From contig NZ_OY787453.1 of assembly GCF_963678795.1 (NCBI RefSeq), positions 248,001 through 312,000 of the forward strand: a stretch of DNA of 64,000 bases, given 5' to 3'. Each line of letters starts with the position of its first letter. Within the stretch, counting starts at the first letter, position 1. The stretch is from an uncultured Methanoregula sp. GTDB lineage: Archaea > Halobacteriota > Methanomicrobia > Methanomicrobiales > Methanospirillaceae. Shown here one piece after another: positions 1-8,003 of the stretch. A program made the translations under genes and the position numbers. The notes beneath the pieces are model-generated. The model saw nothing but the letters and a program-made list of their open reading frames with translations. It had not been told where the DNA came from and ran no database searches.

Positions 1-555
1 TGACCAGTCACGGATGATCTCACCGGTGAGTTCAAGGTGAAACTGCAGGCCCAGCGCATTCCGGCAGGAAAATGCCTGGTTCCTGACCCGGTCCCCGTAC
101 GCGAGCAGCCGGCCCCGGTACGGGATCTCAAAAGTCTCGCCATGGAGCTGGAAGACCCGGAACTGGTCCGGGAATGCGTTAAATGCCCCCGTTGCCTCCA
201 CGGCCCGGCAAAGCGCGTGCCACCCGGTCTCCTGGATGAACGGGTACACTTTGGCGCCATTGGCCGATGCAATGAGCTGGGCCCCGAGGCAGATACCAAG
301 GACCTTACGGCCGGTCTTTGCCGACCGCCGGATGAGTTCTTTCTCCTGGGCCAGCCAGAAGTAATCTTTCTCGTCATTGACGCTCATCGGTCCCCCGAGA
401 AAAACGAGATGCGAGGCGTTGATCCTGCAGGGGACTTCGCCCGTATCGTACAGGTTGATGTATTCGAACTGAATACCGGCCTCCTCAAAGATCGTCTCGA
501 AATAACCGGCGGGCTCGTTTGCAACATGCTGGAAGATTGCGATCTTTTTCTCCAT
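1..555 (-). CDS. Class I glutamine amidotransferase (GMP synthase-like), C-terminus cut by the window edge
   Basis: Reading from the ATG at 555 towards position 1 gives 185 codons with no stop, so the gene runs off the window. The product has the class I glutamine amidotransferase fold: an early GGPMSVND loop (about residues 54-61), the nucleophile elbow GICLGAQL with the presumed catalytic Cys at residue 89, and a later FHLE segment that supplies the His and Glu of the triad. Enzymes of this type release ammonia from glutamine for a partner synthase or act on small gamma-glutamyl substrates. No synthase domain is visible in the part present, so the acceptor is unknown. It lies downstream of the HTH-PAS gene on the same strand, but a gap of about 220 bases with its own AT-rich patch near 580-590 suggests a separate promoter. 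The family assignment is firm; the substrate is not. Confidence 0.85.
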   Translation of the reverse strand, partial: MEKKIAIFQHVANEPAGYFETIFEEAGIQFEYINLYDTGEVPCRINASHLVFLGGPMSVNDEKDYFWLAQEKELIRRSAKTGRKVLGICLGAQLIASANGAKVYPFIQETGWHALCRAVEATGAFNAFPDQFRVFQLHGETFEIPYRGRLLAYGDRVRNQAFSCRNALGLQFHLELTGEIIRDWS

Positions 556-779
556 ATACCCCGTCTTTTATTTCCCTGTATTAAATATGGGCGGTTTTCT
601 CTTCCGGGCGAATCTTCCGGCGATGACCGGGTAACGTTTCCCATAAAACCGGAGGCGGTACTCATGATCCCGTTCCCCGGGATATCTTGTGTGCAGATCC
701 CGGTCATCTCCTCAATTGCCTTTTTCTGGCACCTGCCCAGTCCTGCCGGTGACAGATAATGTATCGGGCTGTTGACGGT

Positions 780-3068
780 TCATTCCCGCAGGCTGGTTTT
801 TGATTGTTCCCGTGCGGGCTCCGCCCTATTCCGGTCCGTAGTGTCAAAAATAACCCCGTCGAAAATGAACTGGCCGTTTTCCATGACCGGGCTGCCTACC
901 GCATCCACCCGGATCGTTTCTCCGGAGGGCTTGATATACCGGCCTTCAAACTCCCAGAGACTTTTGTTGCGGATTGCGTGCTGGATTGAGCTGAGAAACC
1001 GTTCCCGGTCTTCAGGAACGATACCCTCGATCGCCCGGGCAAAAAATATCACCGGATCATTATCCAGGCCGAGGATCTCCCGGCTGCGCCTGCTGATATA
1101 ATCAAATCCGAGCGTACCGTCCGGGGTCACGTGGCCCCGGCAGATGACACCGGGTATGTTGGCAGCCATTGCATCCAGTTGATGCTCACTCTTCCGTAAT
1201 GCATCCTCCGCCCGTTTGCGTCCGGTGATATCGATGAGGAGGAGGAGAATGGCAGGATTGCTCCTGTATCGGAGGGGTGCTCCTTTGACGATTACTGATC
1301 TCCGGGCCCCGCTCTTTGTGACCACATCGATCTCATACGATGACATATCCCCTGCTTTCCGGCGGGATGCCATGCGTGAAATTACGGTATCGCGATACTC
1401 CTCTGCAACAAAGGTAAGCACATGCGTACCAACGAGCGTGTCTGCATCATACCCCAGAGCCCGCGCCGAGGCGGGGTTCACATAGAGGAGTTTCCCGTCC
1501 TCCCCATATACGGCGATATAATCGGGAAGGTTCTCCACGAGGCCACGATTGAATAACTCGCTCTCTTTCAGCGCCTTGTCGGCAACATCTTTCTGGATGG
1601 CAAGCGAGATGGCGCGGCTCAGCCCTTCAAGCATAGTATCCTCATCGGGGGATATCCTGTGACGGGCAAAGATGGCAAAAACGCCCAGTGACCTGCCGCC
1701 CGGAGGTTTTAACTGGTAGCCTGCAAAGGATTCAAGTCCAATCGCCCGGGCCCATCCATGATCATGTATACGGGGATCGTGCGGGGCGTCGTTGGTCAGG
1801 AACTTGCTCTCATCCCCCGATGCAAGAAGCCCGATTTTATATGCCCCGTACGGGATGCGCCGGTGAACGTGCCCGTCAATATGGGCGTACCTCCCCGAGC
1901 TTGCCTTCAGATGCAGGCAGTTGTCGCGGAAATGGCAGGCATGCGGTCCTTCCGTTACACCGGTATGCATGCAACCGTCGTTGCAGAGATCGCCTCTCTC
2001 AATCAGCCAGATCCGGCAGAAATCTGCGGAAAAGACACTGACAACGCTATCGGCTATGATCCTGAATTTTTCATCCAGGGTGACCGGGGTGAGAAGCGAC
2101 TGGAGAATGCGGTTAAATCCTTCCTGCCACTGGTAGATTTTTGCATTCTCTGCTTCCACCATCTTGCGTTCGGTGATGTCCCGCAATACTCCGTATATCC
2201 CGGTAACGGCGCCGGTATCATCCCTCTGGGAAATGCTGTTGCTTTCAAACCAGATTGCCCCCCCGTGAGAGCCAGCCTTCCTGAAAACATTGGTGATCTT
2301 TCCTCCAAAAGAAAAATGCTTCCTGAAGTGCCGGCTGACCTCTTCACAATCTTCAGAAGAGATAAAACGATAAAATGGCTGGGAGAGAAAATATCCCTGC
2401 GTGTGGCCGTACCTTGAGATCTGGGGTCCGATATAGGTTATACAACCTTCAGCATCAAGCGAATAGAGTATATCACAGGTATGTTCGGCAAGCGTGCGGT
2501 ATTTTTCCTCGCTGTCCCTGAGTGCATTCTCTATCCTCTTTCTCTCCGTTATATTTTCCAGGAACAGAATAACCCCACGGGAAAGATCCTGAAAACGGGT
2601 GGGTGTGAAGGTTATTTTGTACCAGATGTCATGGGTTTTGGATTTAATACAGACCTCACGGTAATCTTCCATTCCCCCGAGGGCAGCATCTGCAGCAGGC
2701 ACAATCTCAGCATCCAGAAAGAGGTCCGTCGGAAGATCTATCAGCAGTGAATGGAGAACTTTGTTCTTCGGAATGTCGATGTGGTGGATAAATGCATCAT
2801 TTGCCTGGACCACCCGGAAATCCTCATCAAGCGTGAGGATAAAATTTTTTGAGAGGTTCATCAGGTCCGAAAGCGGAACCCGTTGTGCCAGGCAATAAAT
2901 TTTTGATCGCCCGTACGTCCTGATTTCCACTTCTTCTTTTGCCGTAAGTATGTCAAGGAGCTTGGCAACGGAATTCCTGTTGATCTTTAATGTTTCCGAG
3001 ATCTCCCGGATATTCAGTCCCTTTCGGTCCTTTTTCAACAGGTCTTTTATTCTGCATATATCATCCAT
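780..3068 (-). CDS. HTH-PAS-PAS-GAF-PAS-PAS sensory protein without a kinase domain
   Basis: This 762-residue soluble protein starts with a winged-helix-like DNA-binding segment (about 1-65, with ISETLKINRNSVAKLLDIL), followed by PAS (about 70-175), PAS (185-300), a GAF domain (325-490) and two more PAS domains (500-625, 630-750). Each PAS ends in the usual DITERK/DITGRK-type junction. The GAF domain has a Cys/His-rich insertion (LCNDGCMH and ACHFRDNCLH), which could hold a metal or redox group; that is inference. The last residues, EQSKTSLRE, are the type of linker that normally leads into a HisKA_2 histidine kinase, but a TGA follows at once and no kinase sequence is seen in the next 200 bases in any frame. 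It is therefore either a sensor acting through its HTH or a partner protein, or a truncated kinase. It is divergent from the receiver-kinase gene at 3604. Confidence 0.85.
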   Translation of the reverse strand: MDDICRIKDLLKKDRKGLNIREISETLKINRNSVAKLLDILTAKEEVEIRTYGRSKIYCLAQRVPLSDLMNLSKNFILTLDEDFRVVQANDAFIHHIDIPKNKVLHSLLIDLPTDLFLDAEIVPAADAALGGMEDYREVCIKSKTHDIWYKITFTPTRFQDLSRGVILFLENITERKRIENALRDSEEKYRTLAEHTCDILYSLDAEGCITYIGPQISRYGHTQGYFLSQPFYRFISSEDCEEVSRHFRKHFSFGGKITNVFRKAGSHGGAIWFESNSISQRDDTGAVTGIYGVLRDITERKMVEAENAKIYQWQEGFNRILQSLLTPVTLDEKFRIIADSVVSVFSADFCRIWLIERGDLCNDGCMHTGVTEGPHACHFRDNCLHLKASSGRYAHIDGHVHRRIPYGAYKIGLLASGDESKFLTNDAPHDPRIHDHGWARAIGLESFAGYQLKPPGGRSLGVFAIFARHRISPDEDTMLEGLSRAISLAIQKDVADKALKESELFNRGLVENLPDYIAVYGEDGKLLYVNPASARALGYDADTLVGTHVLTFVAEEYRDTVISRMASRRKAGDMSSYEIDVVTKSGARRSVIVKGAPLRYRSNPAILLLLIDITGRKRAEDALRKSEHQLDAMAANIPGVICRGHVTPDGTLGFDYISRRSREILGLDNDPVIFFARAIEGIVPEDRERFLSSIQHAIRNKSLWEFEGRYIKPSGETIRVDAVGSPVMENGQFIFDGVIFDTTDRNRAEPAREQSKTSLRE

Positions 3069-3603
3069 GCGGTCATCACTCTTGTCACACCCCCTGATTG
3101 TTCTGTAACAAAAGTATTCACCCTTTATTATTTACATTTTCAATGCATGGCATTGAGACGGCAAAAAGGCGTTTTCGCCTTGCGATTTTGTTAATTATAA
3201 CCGGATTTCAAATAATGTAACCGGGAAGGGAGACCCGGCAACACATCCCCCGGGTCAATTGCCCATTGTGGTCAACCCTGAAACCCCCGGAATTCGATCA
3301 AGTGAATCTGGCAATGGCCGGGACAGTTGGTGACAATACTTAACCCCCCGATCCTTCCCTTCCCTTTTTACAGGAAGGTCTCATCATGTTTCAAAATCCC
3401 TTCGGCCAGGTCACATTGCAGAAACCTTCAAATCCGGATGCATGCCGCTTCATAATTCCGGTTTGCCCCACGATTATCCCGCAACCGGATCCTTTCCTGG
3501 AAAAGTCCCTGAAGTCCTGTGCCTGTCGGTCGGTTCATTCCTGTCAGAAATTCGTCCGGGGCACGATAAAACAGATTCTCATGTGCGGGGATGGTGAAAA
3601 CAG
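3069..3603. other. Divergent intergenic region between two signalling genes
   Basis: This 535-base spacer separates the HTH-PAS gene (minus) from the receiver-kinase gene (plus). It contains an AT-rich stretch at about 3115-3215 that probably holds promoter elements, and two adjacent perfect hairpins (3140-3156 and 3166-3181, listed separately). An open frame at 3386-3607 overlaps the start of the kinase gene, but its composition is unconvincing and I do not call it a gene. Confidence 0.6.
3140..3183. promoter_or_regulatory. Two adjacent inverted repeats (tandem hairpins)
   Basis: TCAATGC (3140-3146) pairs with GCATTGA (3150-3156) across a 3-base loop. AAGGCG (3166-3171) pairs with CGCCTT (3176-3181) across TTTT, and an outer GC/GC pair can extend it. 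The two lie 9 bases apart, just upstream of the minus-strand HTH-PAS gene. They could be protein-binding dyads or RNA hairpins in a leader. The function is unknown. Confidence 0.45.
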
Positions 3604-5580
3604 ATGACCAGCGTACTCTATCTTGATGATGAACCCGTTCTCCTCGAGCTTACAAAGACCTATCTGGAGAGGAATCCCGATTTAACGATTGATACTGCAC
3701 AGAGTTTCGAAATAGCACATAAAAAAATGGTATCGGGATCCTATGATGCAATAATATCGGACTACGATATGCCGGAGATGAATGGGATTGATTTTCTCAA
3801 ATATGTCAGGGGCCGTCATGCCGATCTCCCGTTTATTCTTTTCACCGGCAAGGGCAGGGAGGACGTGGTTATCGACGCACTCAATAATGGTGCCGATTTC
3901 TACATCCAGAAGGGGGGTGAACCGAGATCTCAGTTTGCTGAACTCGCTCATAAAGTCCGGCTGGCGGTCTCCAAAAAAGATATGGAGAAGACACTGCTGG
4001 AATCAAAACAGCGGATGGCGGATATTATCGACCATCTGCCGGATGCGACCCTGGCAGTCGATCGGAGCGGGAGGGTCATTGTCTGGAACAACGCTATCGA
4101 GGAGATGACCGGAATACCCCGCGAGGTGATACTGGGTAAAGGGGAGTACGAGTACAGCCTCCCGTTTTACGGCAAGAGAGAACCCCTGCTGCTGAACCTG
4201 ATCATGGATGAAGACCCTGACGTGAAAAAAAGATACTCATCGTTTTATCGGAATGGCAACCGGCTGGTTGCTGAAATCTTCATTCCCGGGTTCAACCGGG
4301 GTGCCGGGGCACATATCCGTGCCACGGCCTCCCCGCTGTACGACCGGAAGAACAATATAACCGGGGCTATCGAATCTATCCGGGACATAACAAGCCATAA
4401 AAAAACAGAAGAGATGCTGGTTCGCAATATCGAGGAACTCCATTCTGCCTACGAGCAACTGACCGCTGCCGAAGAAGAACTCCGGCAGAACTACGATGAG
4501 CTCAACAAAAGCCAGCAGCAACTGCAGCAGAGCGAGGAACGGTACCGGGATGTTGTTGAAGACCAGACAGAATTCATCTGCCGGTTTGCCCCTGATGGAA
4601 CGATCAGTTTTGTCAACGGTGCCTACTGCCGGTATTTCGGGCTTGGCCGCGAATCCATTATCGGCGCCCCCCATGATGTGATAATCCCCCCGGAAGACCT
4701 GCATCTGATGAAGCGGCACCTGTCCGCTCTTTCACCGGAGAATCCTGTCGGGGTTATCGAACACCGGATCCAGATGCCGGCCGGGGGAACCCGGTGGCAT
4801 CAGTGGACCGACAGGGCGATATTTGATACTGACGGGCGGATCACCGAGTACCAGTCCATAGGACGGGATATCACCGAGCGCAGGATGGCGGAAGCAGCGT
4901 CACGGCAGGCGAATAAAAAACTCCTTATTCTCAACAGCATCACCCGGCATGATATTGTTAACCAGCTTCTGGTATTGCGGGCATATATCGAAATCTCAAA
5001 AAGAGCGATACGCGATCCAACGCTTTTGGGATATATCGAGAAAGAGGAACAATCTGCGCTGATAATCAAGGAGCAGATTGAGTTCACGCGCAACTACCAG
5101 AACCTTGGGATGCAGGTGCCCAGATGGCAGGTTCTGGCAGATAGCATCGGCTCGGCAATCGGGCAACTGAACCTTCTGGGGATAGACATCAGTATCGCAG
5201 TTGACCCGGTAGAGATTTTTGCGGATCCCCTTATGAAGAAGGTATTCTATAACCTGATGGAAAATTCACTCCGTCACGGGGTTCACGTGACCCGGATAGA
5301 TTATTCCGTTCGGGAAACCGCAAACGGGCTCATCATTACCTGTCGTGATAATGGTGTTGGAATCCCCGCAGAAGACAAGCAGCAACTCTTCCAGAAAGGA
5401 TTTGGGAAGCATACCGGCCTTGGCCTGTTCCTTTCAAAGGAGATCCTTTCGATCACCGGCATTGCCATTACGGAGAATGGCGAGCCCGGCAAAGGAGTTC
5501 AGTTCGAGATGACGGTACCAAAGGGAGTGTACCGGTTTTCTCACGATCTGCCCGATCCTGATACCTGGCAGAATGAATGA
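3604..5580 (+). CDS. Receiver-PAS-PAS hybrid histidine kinase
   Basis: This is a 658-residue cytoplasmic signal-transduction protein. Residues 1-120 form a receiver domain with the acidic pair at D8-D9 and the expected phospho-acceptor D53 in SDYDMPEMNG. PAS domains follow at about 130-265 and 310-435, separated by a Gln/Glu-rich coiled coil (265-315). Residues 445-510 are a HisKA-like dimerisation helix pair with the likely phospho-His in SITRHDIVNQ. Residues 540-650 are an HATPase with N box NLMENSLRHG, G1 box DNGVGIP and G2 box GLGLFLSKEI. There is no transmembrane segment, so the signal is internal or relayed from another kinase to the N-terminal receiver. The arrangement is common in Methanomicrobiales. 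It is divergent from the kinase-less PAS protein, which makes a functional pairing plausible but unproven. Confidence 0.92.
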   Translation: MTSVLYLDDEPVLLELTKTYLERNPDLTIDTAQSFEIAHKKMVSGSYDAIISDYDMPEMNGIDFLKYVRGRHADLPFILFTGKGREDVVIDALNNGADFYIQKGGEPRSQFAELAHKVRLAVSKKDMEKTLLESKQRMADIIDHLPDATLAVDRSGRVIVWNNAIEEMTGIPREVILGKGEYEYSLPFYGKREPLLLNLIMDEDPDVKKRYSSFYRNGNRLVAEIFIPGFNRGAGAHIRATASPLYDRKNNITGAIESIRDITSHKKTEEMLVRNIEELHSAYEQLTAAEEELRQNYDELNKSQQQLQQSEERYRDVVEDQTEFICRFAPDGTISFVNGAYCRYFGLGRESIIGAPHDVIIPPEDLHLMKRHLSALSPENPVGVIEHRIQMPAGGTRWHQWTDRAIFDTDGRITEYQSIGRDITERRMAEAASRQANKKLLILNSITRHDIVNQLLVLRAYIEISKRAIRDPTLLGYIEKEEQSALIIKEQIEFTRNYQNLGMQVPRWQVLADSIGSAIGQLNLLGIDISIAVDPVEIFADPLMKKVFYNLMENSLRHGVHVTRIDYSVRETANGLIITCRDNGVGIPAEDKQQLFQKGFGKHTGLGLFLSKEILSITGIAITENGEPGKGVQFEMTVPKGVYRFSHDLPDPDTWQNE

Positions 5581-5856
5581 GATCTCTCTCCGTCATCTTT
5601 CCTTTAACGGTTATCTGCCCGCTGGTTTATAGTGCGGTTTGGGAGTATCCTTGTTTTAGAGTGTACACGTCCCCTCCACCATAGTTGCAGACCCCGTGGA
5701 TCTTCCGGTCGGGCATCTGCCTGCCGGAGTGCTATTACTGGTGCTCATTTCTTCTTCCAACTGGCACAATACTGCTTTCGTTACCCCGGGAATTTCAATC
5801 CAGCATCCGAATAAAAAAGAATACCGGCGGGGGTCGGCCGCCAGCTGGTTTTTGCG

Positions 5857-6189
5857 TTACGCTTCTTCGTAGATTCTTACTGGTACCGGCAGGATATCCG
5901 GACGCCGGTCCGTCATGAAGTACATATACGGGAGAACATGCACCATGTATTCCAGGTAGCCTTTTATGAAATTGGAGAGGCCTTCACTGCGCTTCCCGAA
6001 GAGAAGGATGTAAAACCACTGGATGATGAGGCAGATGCATGCGATAATGCCGTAGACCCAGAGAATGATGCCGATGATAATCCAGTAAACGATACGGATG
6101 AGCAGTTCGAGGCGGCTCGCGTCATGCTCGTACAGAAAGAGCTGGCCAAGTGCGGGGGCGTCTTGTGTCATAATTACCAAATCAGGCAT
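5857..6189 (-). CDS. DUF4389-type small membrane protein
   Basis: This 110-residue protein has one long hydrophobic stretch, likely two closely packed membrane helices (about 30-70: RIVYWIIIGIILWVYGIIAC and the following IIQWFYILLFGKR). A conserved-looking amphipathic tail follows (FIKGYLEYMVHVLPYMYFMTD). This layout matches DUF4389 proteins, whose function is unknown. The upstream GGGAAGG at 6-12 bases supports the start at 6189; an internal Met at 6171 is an alternative. It is monocistronic, on the opposite strand to the tRNA gene downstream. Confidence 0.75.
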   Translation of the reverse strand: MPDLVIMTQDAPALGQLFLYEHDASRLELLIRIVYWIIIGIILWVYGIIACICLIIQWFYILLFGKRSEGLSNFIKGYLEYMVHVLPYMYFMTDRRPDILPVPVRIYEEA

Positions 6190-6276
6190 TAGAGCCTTCC
6201 CGTAATAAAACCAGCGTATTTCTCGCCCGGATTATAATCCGGTCAAAACGGGGGCGCCCGGACGTGCGTGCACTAA

Positions 6277-6288
6277 TTTTTAATAATA
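6277..6288 (+). promoter_or_regulatory. TATA box of the tRNA-Val gene
   Basis: A TTTTTAATAATA box is centred about 40 bases before the mature tRNA 5' end. This is the spacing expected for an archaeal TATA element with a short 5' leader. Confidence 0.6.
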
Positions 6289-6322
6289 CCAGAACAGATG
6301 CTATAGAGCATCAGACTTACGA

Positions 6323-6396
6323 GGGCTCGTGGTCTAGTTGGCTATGACGTCGCCTTGACATGGCGGAGGTCCTGAGTTCGAATCTCAGCGGGCCCA
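6323..6396 (+). tRNA. tRNA-Val (anticodon GAC)
   Basis: A full cloverleaf can be folded by eye. The acceptor stem GGGCTCG pairs with CGGGCCC (one G-U pair). The anticodon stem TCGCC/GGCGG encloses the loop TTGACAT, giving anticodon GAC for Val codons GUC/GUU. The T arm is CTGAG-TTCGAAT-CTCAG. The discriminator base is A at 6396. CCA is not encoded and no intron is seen. Confidence 0.95.
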
Positions 6397-6561
6397 TACA
6401 TCAATCTCTTGTTTTAATGTTTTTCCCTGCAAGCGGATGCGATATTTTCTTTTCCCGCTCTCCCGGTTCCGCGTGCGCGAAAAAATCCGGTACATAATTG
6501 CCGGATAATTGCATGTGGGCAGGCAGATCCGGTGTTCCCGCACATGAAAAAGAACATGCGG

Positions 6562-7509
6562 TCAGAAGAACTTCCGTCTCCACATCAATATGCCCAGCAG
6601 CACCGATATCATCACCGAGAACCCGAAGATTATCTCGAAGGCAAGGGGTTTGTCTGAAAGGGGAAGGTCCAGAACGTTCATGCCGTAAAAACTTGCTATC
6701 ATCGTCGGGATGGCGATAATGATCGTGATGGAGGCAAGGAATTTCATCACGATGTTGAGGTTATTCGAGATGATGGTCGCAAATGCCTGCGTCATCCCGT
6801 TGAGGATGTGCAGGTAAATCTGTGACATCTCCATTGCCTGCTTGTTCTCGATGATGACGTCTTCGAGGAACTCGGCATCGTCGTCATACATCTTCAGCGG
6901 CTTGGTGCGCAGGATCCGCTCCAGTACCGCTTCGTTTGACTTGAGCGAAGTCGAGAAGTAGATAAGGCTCTTTTCCAGCTCCATCATCTGGAAGAGCTCC
7001 TCGTTCTTCATCGAGCGGTGCAGTTCGACCTCGATACGGGAGATCGATCGCTCGATCTGGCGCAGGTGGTGCAGGTACGAGGATGCGTTGCGATGGAAGA
7101 TCTGGTACAGGAACCGGGTTTTTTTGACGGTGTGGAAATGCCGGACCTTGCCTGCGGAGAAATCGTCAAGGATCGGGGATATGCGGCTGCAGACGGTAAC
7201 GACTATCGAGTCGGTGATGACGATCCCGAGCGGGAGCGTGGAGAGGGTACGGATCCCTTCGTTCTCGGTGATCATCGGAACGTCGAGGACAACGAGAACT
7301 ATTCCCTCATCGGAATCGATACGCGGACGCTCCTCCTCATCGAGCGCGGCTTTGAGGAAATCCAGGGGAAGGCGACAGGTATCCGCGATGTGGGCAAGTT
7401 CCGTCTCGGTCGGGCTTGTCATCCGTACCCATGTGCCATCGCCCGGCGCATCCACGGTCTCGATCGCCGCCGGCTCTGTATCTTTTTTTGTCCTGTAGAT
7501 CTGCATCAT
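6562..7509 (-). CDS. corA: CorA family magnesium/divalent cation channel
   Basis: This 315-residue protein has the CorA layout: an N-terminal alpha/beta cytoplasmic domain (1-150), a long helical stalk (about 150-245, QIERSISRIEVELHRSMKNE onward), and two C-terminal membrane helices. The signature YGMN sits at the end of the first helix (SFYGMNVLDLPL), and the protein ends with a basic tail (MWRRKFF). It should form a homopentameric channel taking up Mg2+ (or Co2+/Ni2+) down the membrane potential. Two Met codons in a row at the start make 7509 or 7506 equivalent; GAGG lies just upstream. It is divergent from the NRAMP-like/MgtE-like/Kup block, so two different Mg2+ routes sit side by side. 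Confidence 0.93.
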   Translation of the reverse strand: MMQIYRTKKDTEPAAIETVDAPGDGTWVRMTSPTETELAHIADTCRLPLDFLKAALDEEERPRIDSDEGIVLVVLDVPMITENEGIRTLSTLPLGIVITDSIVVTVCSRISPILDDFSAGKVRHFHTVKKTRFLYQIFHRNASSYLHHLRQIERSISRIEVELHRSMKNEELFQMMELEKSLIYFSTSLKSNEAVLERILRTKPLKMYDDDAEFLEDVIIENKQAMEMSQIYLHILNGMTQAFATIISNNLNIVMKFLASITIIIAIPTMIASFYGMNVLDLPLSDKPLAFEIIFGFSVMISVLLGILMWRRKFF

Positions 7510-8003
7510 GGCCCATTCCTCCAGACCCCTGCATATACCTGGCCGGTCAGGTTAAGATATGTGTGGGGAATTTTTTGACTTTTTTCATTGCGCGGATATC
7601 ATCCCAACAAAATACGATAGTATGCATCGCATACTGGCCACGCGGCTGGTTAAGCGACATCCCTTGCTGGAAGATTTGACCCTAGGGATATTTTGTTCAA
7701 TCGGTTTATGTCTTTGATCTGTTCTATCTGAAAGTGCCAATATTCAGTTATTTTTGAATTTCAATCGCAATTTTTGATTTATTCTTACATCCGGTTATTT
7801 TTTTGCCACTTTTATACATTTAAAGCCGCAATAGAATTCAGAATGTGAAAAAAAGGATGTGCGTGCAAAATTATTATTAACCCTTTAGGTCTATTGATTA
7901 GTTTGATGTCGTTATTCGTGAATGGCATATGCTGTCATTCAAACGGAACAGGGGCTGAACAATCGTCTATGTAACGGGATAATTATCGGCGGAGCGTGAC
8001 TGC
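7510..8003. other. Promoter region between corA and the NRAMP-like operon
   Basis: This 494-base AT-rich spacer contains two TATA-like stretches on the plus strand, around 7808-7820 (TTTTATACATTTAAA) and 7868-7880 (ATTATTATTAA). The imperfect dyad at 7920-7940 lies downstream of the second. I see no recognisable magnesium riboswitch fold. Confidence 0.5.
7920..7940. promoter_or_regulatory. Operator-like dyad upstream of the NRAMP-like gene
   Basis: GAATGGCA and TGTCATTC form 8-base arms with one mismatch around a 5-base centre. The dyad lies about 45 bases downstream of a TATA-like box and 64 bases before the start codon, in the expected 5' leader. This is a typical place for a repressor site, for example a metal-responsive regulator. 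The regulator is unknown. Confidence 0.45.

Noticed and set aside
556..779. Possible kinase remnant after the HTH-PAS gene, implying a frameshift
   Set aside because: Reading all frames of this gap shows no HisKA or ATPase motifs, so a simple frameshift does not restore a kinase.
3386..3607. 73-codon plus-strand frame ending in an overlap with the receiver-kinase start
   Set aside because: No ribosome site, unusual amino acid content and no recognisable domain. More likely leader sequence.
7510..8003. Possible magnesium riboswitch before the NRAMP-like operon
   Set aside because: The region is AT-rich and I cannot find the stems of known magnesium riboswitches. Only a DNA dyad is convincing.
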